DNA of 13,254 nucleotides from Amoebophrya sp. AT5.2 (taxonomy: Eukaryota > Sar > Dinophyceae > Syndiniales > Amoebophryaceae): contig RXOD01005608.1 in the NCBI GenBank assembly GCA_005223375.1, positions 1 through 13,254 of the forward strand, in the 5' to 3' direction. A program made the translations under genes and the position numbers. The notes under the pieces were generated by a model, which was given only the letters and a program-made list of their open reading frames with translations, did no database searches and was not told where the DNA came from. Shown one piece after another: positions 10,989 through 13,254 of this stretch (the first letter of the stretch is position 1; each line of letters begins with the position of its first letter).

Positions 10989-13254
10989 ATGCAGGTGACG
11001 AAGGCCTTTTCGCTTTACCTGCTCGCCGTGTGCGGCATTGCGCTGCGGGGCCGGATCCAAGAAGCGGTGACGAGTTGTGGCGGTCCGGTGCTGATGCCCC
11101 CACGCAGCCGTGCAGCCAGAGCGGGCATCGCTGCAGCCTTGGCTTCGAAGGTCCCCCTCCGCGCGCCGACAAACAAAGATCCTCGTCGCCCAAGCCAGAA
11201 CCCGGCCCCGGTCGTCCCCCCGGCAGAAAATGCGGCGGCGTCGGTCCTCCCCGAGCAGGTTTTCGTTCTACAACCCATTCCCATCCCAGTGGATGCCGCG
11301 ACGGAGACGATACTCGTTCACCGCCAGCCGCCGCGGCATGTCCTCGCGGCCCTTCGCGCCGCGCACCTGTCCGACACCCTGCTCGAGCTGGGCGCGCACT
11401 GCCTCTCGCGAATCGCTGAAGCGGACAACGTGGAGAGCAGGGGAAAAACGCTCTGCAAGGGACTCCACGTTCCGGGCGGAAAAAAGGGTTTTGCTAGGGA
11501 GATTCCACTCGCCGTATGGAGGGCGACGTCAGAGCTCGCGGGAAACTTGGTAGAGCCGGTGTCGGACATCCACTGCACGTACGCCGGGCAGTGCAAGCTC
11601 TCCTTCGCGCGAAGTGACGGCGTTGCCCTCCGGGAAACACAGCATCCAGTCGACATCCCGCCGGGGGAGCAGCAGAGTCGGCTGGGCGCTGACGAGTTCA
11701 TAGCAGGGGAGTGGCCCCCAAGGGTCGCTGCGGCTGGGGAAACAAACCTCCCGTCGCTCGGCTCGACGGATATCCGGTCCACAAGCAACGAAGCGGACGT
11801 TGCCGCCGCGAAACCGGCGGTGCGGAAGCGTCTCCAGCGCCTTCAAAACTCCCTATTTTGGCTTCTTTCCGACGCAGAGGTACATGGCCGCGCCCGCGTC
11901 TCCGGAGCGGAAGGGGAGGAGAGCATGATATGTGCTCCGGTCCGCACGCCGTCACGCACGAGCATCGCGTTCAATACTCGCCGGACCCGGTGCCCCGAGT
12001 GCGTCGCGGATGCACAAGCTCTGGCGCTGAGGACAAGAGACGCAAACAGCGCCGTCCACCCGTACCTGGGCTCATTCCTCCGCGTCGTCCAGACCCCGTC
12101 CTCCGCCCTGGGCGCGACATCTTCCCGCACGCCGGTCTACATGCGGGTGCCGGCAGTCGTCCCGAAGCCGTGGTTCCCAGCGGCGGAGGCGTCTATGGTC
12201 CAGTGTACGGCATGCGGTGCTGCGGGTCAGTTGCCACGCCTGCTGGCACACGTCGCTGTTTGCCGGGGGACCATGCGCGGCCGTGTGGACCCGCTAACGA
12301 GCCGTAAGCTAGCCTCACTGTCTGCGCCGGATAGCCAAAACGCAGAGGGAGGTGCATCCAGGGCACCAGGCGCAAAGACGACCTCGCAGTATTTCGACTT
12401 GGCCCAGCTTCGAATCAACGTTCCGGGCGCCTCCACCGAGCCGACGCCTGATGCCGCCTGGTCCCGTGGCCTCCGCTTCCGAATCCTCTGTCTAAATGTC
12501 GGACGCAGCTTGGCCTCCGCATGGCCATTGGTGGCGCACGAAATCAGGGCGGTCCTTCCGCTGGTGGTCGTGGTTGGTGAAGCCGAGATTCAGGACGAGG
12601 CCTGCCGCAACCGCATCCAGGCCCTCATCCTGTGGGCGCTGCAGGGCAGATACAAAGCGCTCTTCACGGCCAATGCATTCGTCCTCGTCGCTCACTCGCT
12701 CCGGCCCTCGCCGGCAGCAGAGTTCGTGGAGATCGATGGGGTGCCGGACATGATAGCAGCCGCTGTCGGCCACGAGCACCTGGCTGGCCTGCTCGTCTTG
12801 GGCTACCTCCCACCACCGGGCAAGAAGTACCTCGAACGACGCGAGCATCGTCGCTCTCTGCTGGCCTTCCTGCGACATCGCCGGCAGCAGCTAGTTGGGG
12901 TCGCCGGCGACCTAAACATGTCGACCGGCCCGGTGTGGGGCGACGGCCAGGGCGGCCCTGCGCGCAGCAGGTCTTCGGAGCGGCAGGTGATATGGGACCT
13001 CATGGTGGAGGCGGGGCTGCAGAGCGGTCTGGACGAACTCGACATAGCGTACCCGTATGCGGAGTCGCAGCCTGACGTCGTGTTTTTGAAGCCGCGGTTC
13101 TCGTCGCCCCCGATGGCGGTTTACGCGGACGTGGAACCGCCGCGCTACATGAAAATCGATGGCTCGTCCCATCTCCGGATCACCGCGGGCATCAGGGAAG
13201 CGACGGACTCGGAGCGGCCCAACTTGCCCGAGTGCCGCCCGGTGACAACGGCTG
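10905..13254 (+). mobile_element. LINE / non-LTR retrotransposon, 5' portion
   Basis: The element is defined by the endonuclease ORF. Its 5' limit is unknown (between about 10810 and 10989) and its 3' part, including reverse transcriptase and tail, lies outside the window. It has the same orientation as the host genes, about 1.9 kb downstream of the transportin stop. Clade cannot be fixed without the reverse transcriptase. A zinc finger upstream of the endonuclease within the same ORF is unusual compared with L1-type elements, where the finger lies after the reverse transcriptase. Confidence 0.75.
10989..13254 (+). CDS. LINE-type (non-LTR) retrotransposon protein: CCHC zinc finger and AP-like endonuclease, 3'-partial
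   Basis: One frame is open from just after TAG at 10902-10904 to the window end, with its first ATG at 10989, giving 755 codons without a stop. Residues 1-330 are Pro/Arg/Ala-rich with no recognised domain. CPEC lies at 335-338. A CX2CX11HX3C zinc finger follows (C406, C409, H421, C425), likely for RNA or DNA binding. From residue 496 comes an exonuclease-endonuclease-phosphatase (APE-like) domain: RFRILCLNVGRS with N503, VVVVGEAEI with E531, LGYLPPPGKKY, VAGDLNM with D641 and N643, and GSSHLRI with H728. These are the family's metal-binding and catalytic positions, but the usual SDH is SSH here. Such enzymes nick target DNA to prime reverse transcription; the reverse transcriptase should follow beyond 13254. 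No frameshift or stop suggests decay. The N terminus (KAFSLYLLAVCGIALRG) is oddly hydrophobic. Confidence 0.82.
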   Translation, partial: MQVTKAFSLYLLAVCGIALRGRIQEAVTSCGGPVLMPPRSRAARAGIAAALASKVPLRAPTNKDPRRPSQNPAPVVPPAENAAASVLPEQVFVLQPIPIPVDAATETILVHRQPPRHVLAALRAAHLSDTLLELGAHCLSRIAEADNVESRGKTLCKGLHVPGGKKGFAREIPLAVWRATSELAGNLVEPVSDIHCTYAGQCKLSFARSDGVALRETQHPVDIPPGEQQSRLGADEFIAGEWPPRVAAAGETNLPSLGSTDIRSTSNEADVAAAKPAVRKRLQRLQNSLFWLLSDAEVHGRARVSGAEGEESMICAPVRTPSRTSIAFNTRRTRCPECVADAQALALRTRDANSAVHPYLGSFLRVVQTPSSALGATSSRTPVYMRVPAVVPKPWFPAAEASMVQCTACGAAGQLPRLLAHVAVCRGTMRGRVDPLTSRKLASLSAPDSQNAEGGASRAPGAKTTSQYFDLAQLRINVPGASTEPTPDAAWSRGLRFRILCLNVGRSLASAWPLVAHEIRAVLPLVVVVGEAEIQDEACRNRIQALILWALQGRYKALFTANAFVLVAHSLRPSPAAEFVEIDGVPDMIAAAVGHEHLAGLLVLGYLPPPGKKYLERREHRRSLLAFLRHRRQQLVGVAGDLNMSTGPVWGDGQGGPARSRSSERQVIWDLMVEAGLQSGLDELDIAYPYAESQPDVVFLKPRFSSPPMAVYADVEPPRYMKIDGSSHLRITAGIREATDSERPNLPECRPVTTA

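Noticed and set aside
10937..12307. Several overlapping + and minus-strand ORFs of 80-198 codons (for example 11711-12307)
   Set aside because: All overlap the single 755-codon LINE frame that starts at 10989 and carries the domain motifs. They are alternative-frame shadows in GC-rich sequence.
1..13254. CRISPR arrays, prokaryotic operons or insertion sequences
   Set aside because: No regularly spaced repeats or ribosome-binding sites were seen, and the spliced gene and eukaryotic families rule out a bacterial source.

Overview
This window is nuclear DNA from a protist, most likely a dinoflagellate. The evidence: positions 9216-9237 match the conserved 22-nt dinoflagellate spliced-leader sequence at 20 positions, with the last 18 identical. 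Every gene I can support lies on the + strand, as in dinoflagellate unidirectional clusters. Coding DNA is GC-rich, and one gene has many short introns. One of those introns is non-canonical: it is bounded by a direct repeat and carries terminal inverted repeats, like the introner elements known from dinoflagellates, including the parasite Amoebophrya. The genus is inference; the dinoflagellate assignment is fairly firm.

Layout: (1) 22-1715, the 3' part of an ARPC1 gene (WD40 subunit of the Arp2/3 actin-nucleating complex), with two long acidic insertions and a shortened actin-facing arm. (2) 2131-2790, an intact 219-aa protein I do not recognise. (3) 2791-3868, about 1.1 kb without a supported gene, containing a homopolymer hairpin, an inverted repeat and a probable trans-splice acceptor. 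(4) 3869-9106, a ten-exon transportin-3/importin-13-type nuclear import receptor of 1034 aa. I reconstructed it exon by exon; all phases agree and the summed exons are divisible by three. Eight introns are GT-AG, five with an unusual GTAC donor. The ninth (5500-6039) is the introner-like element and contains a diverged duplicate of the start of the next exon. (5) 9107-9789, the spliced-leader-like sequence among strong hairpins, then AGT-rich repeats. (6) 9790-10152 and 10163-10435, two small unrecognised ORFs ten bases apart. (7) 10436-10988, GC-rich sequence followed by A-rich tracts. (8) 10989 to the window end, one uninterrupted frame of 755 codons encoding a LINE-type retrotransposon protein: a long N-terminal region, a CCHC zinc finger and an AP-like endonuclease. 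The reverse transcriptase would lie beyond the window.

The host genes share no evident pathway (actin nucleation and nuclear import of SR-type cargo). The more unusual content is in the genome-dynamics features: the introner-like intron, the spliced-leader-like copy with flanking structure, the poly(A) tracts that could mark a retroposed transcript, and the LINE.
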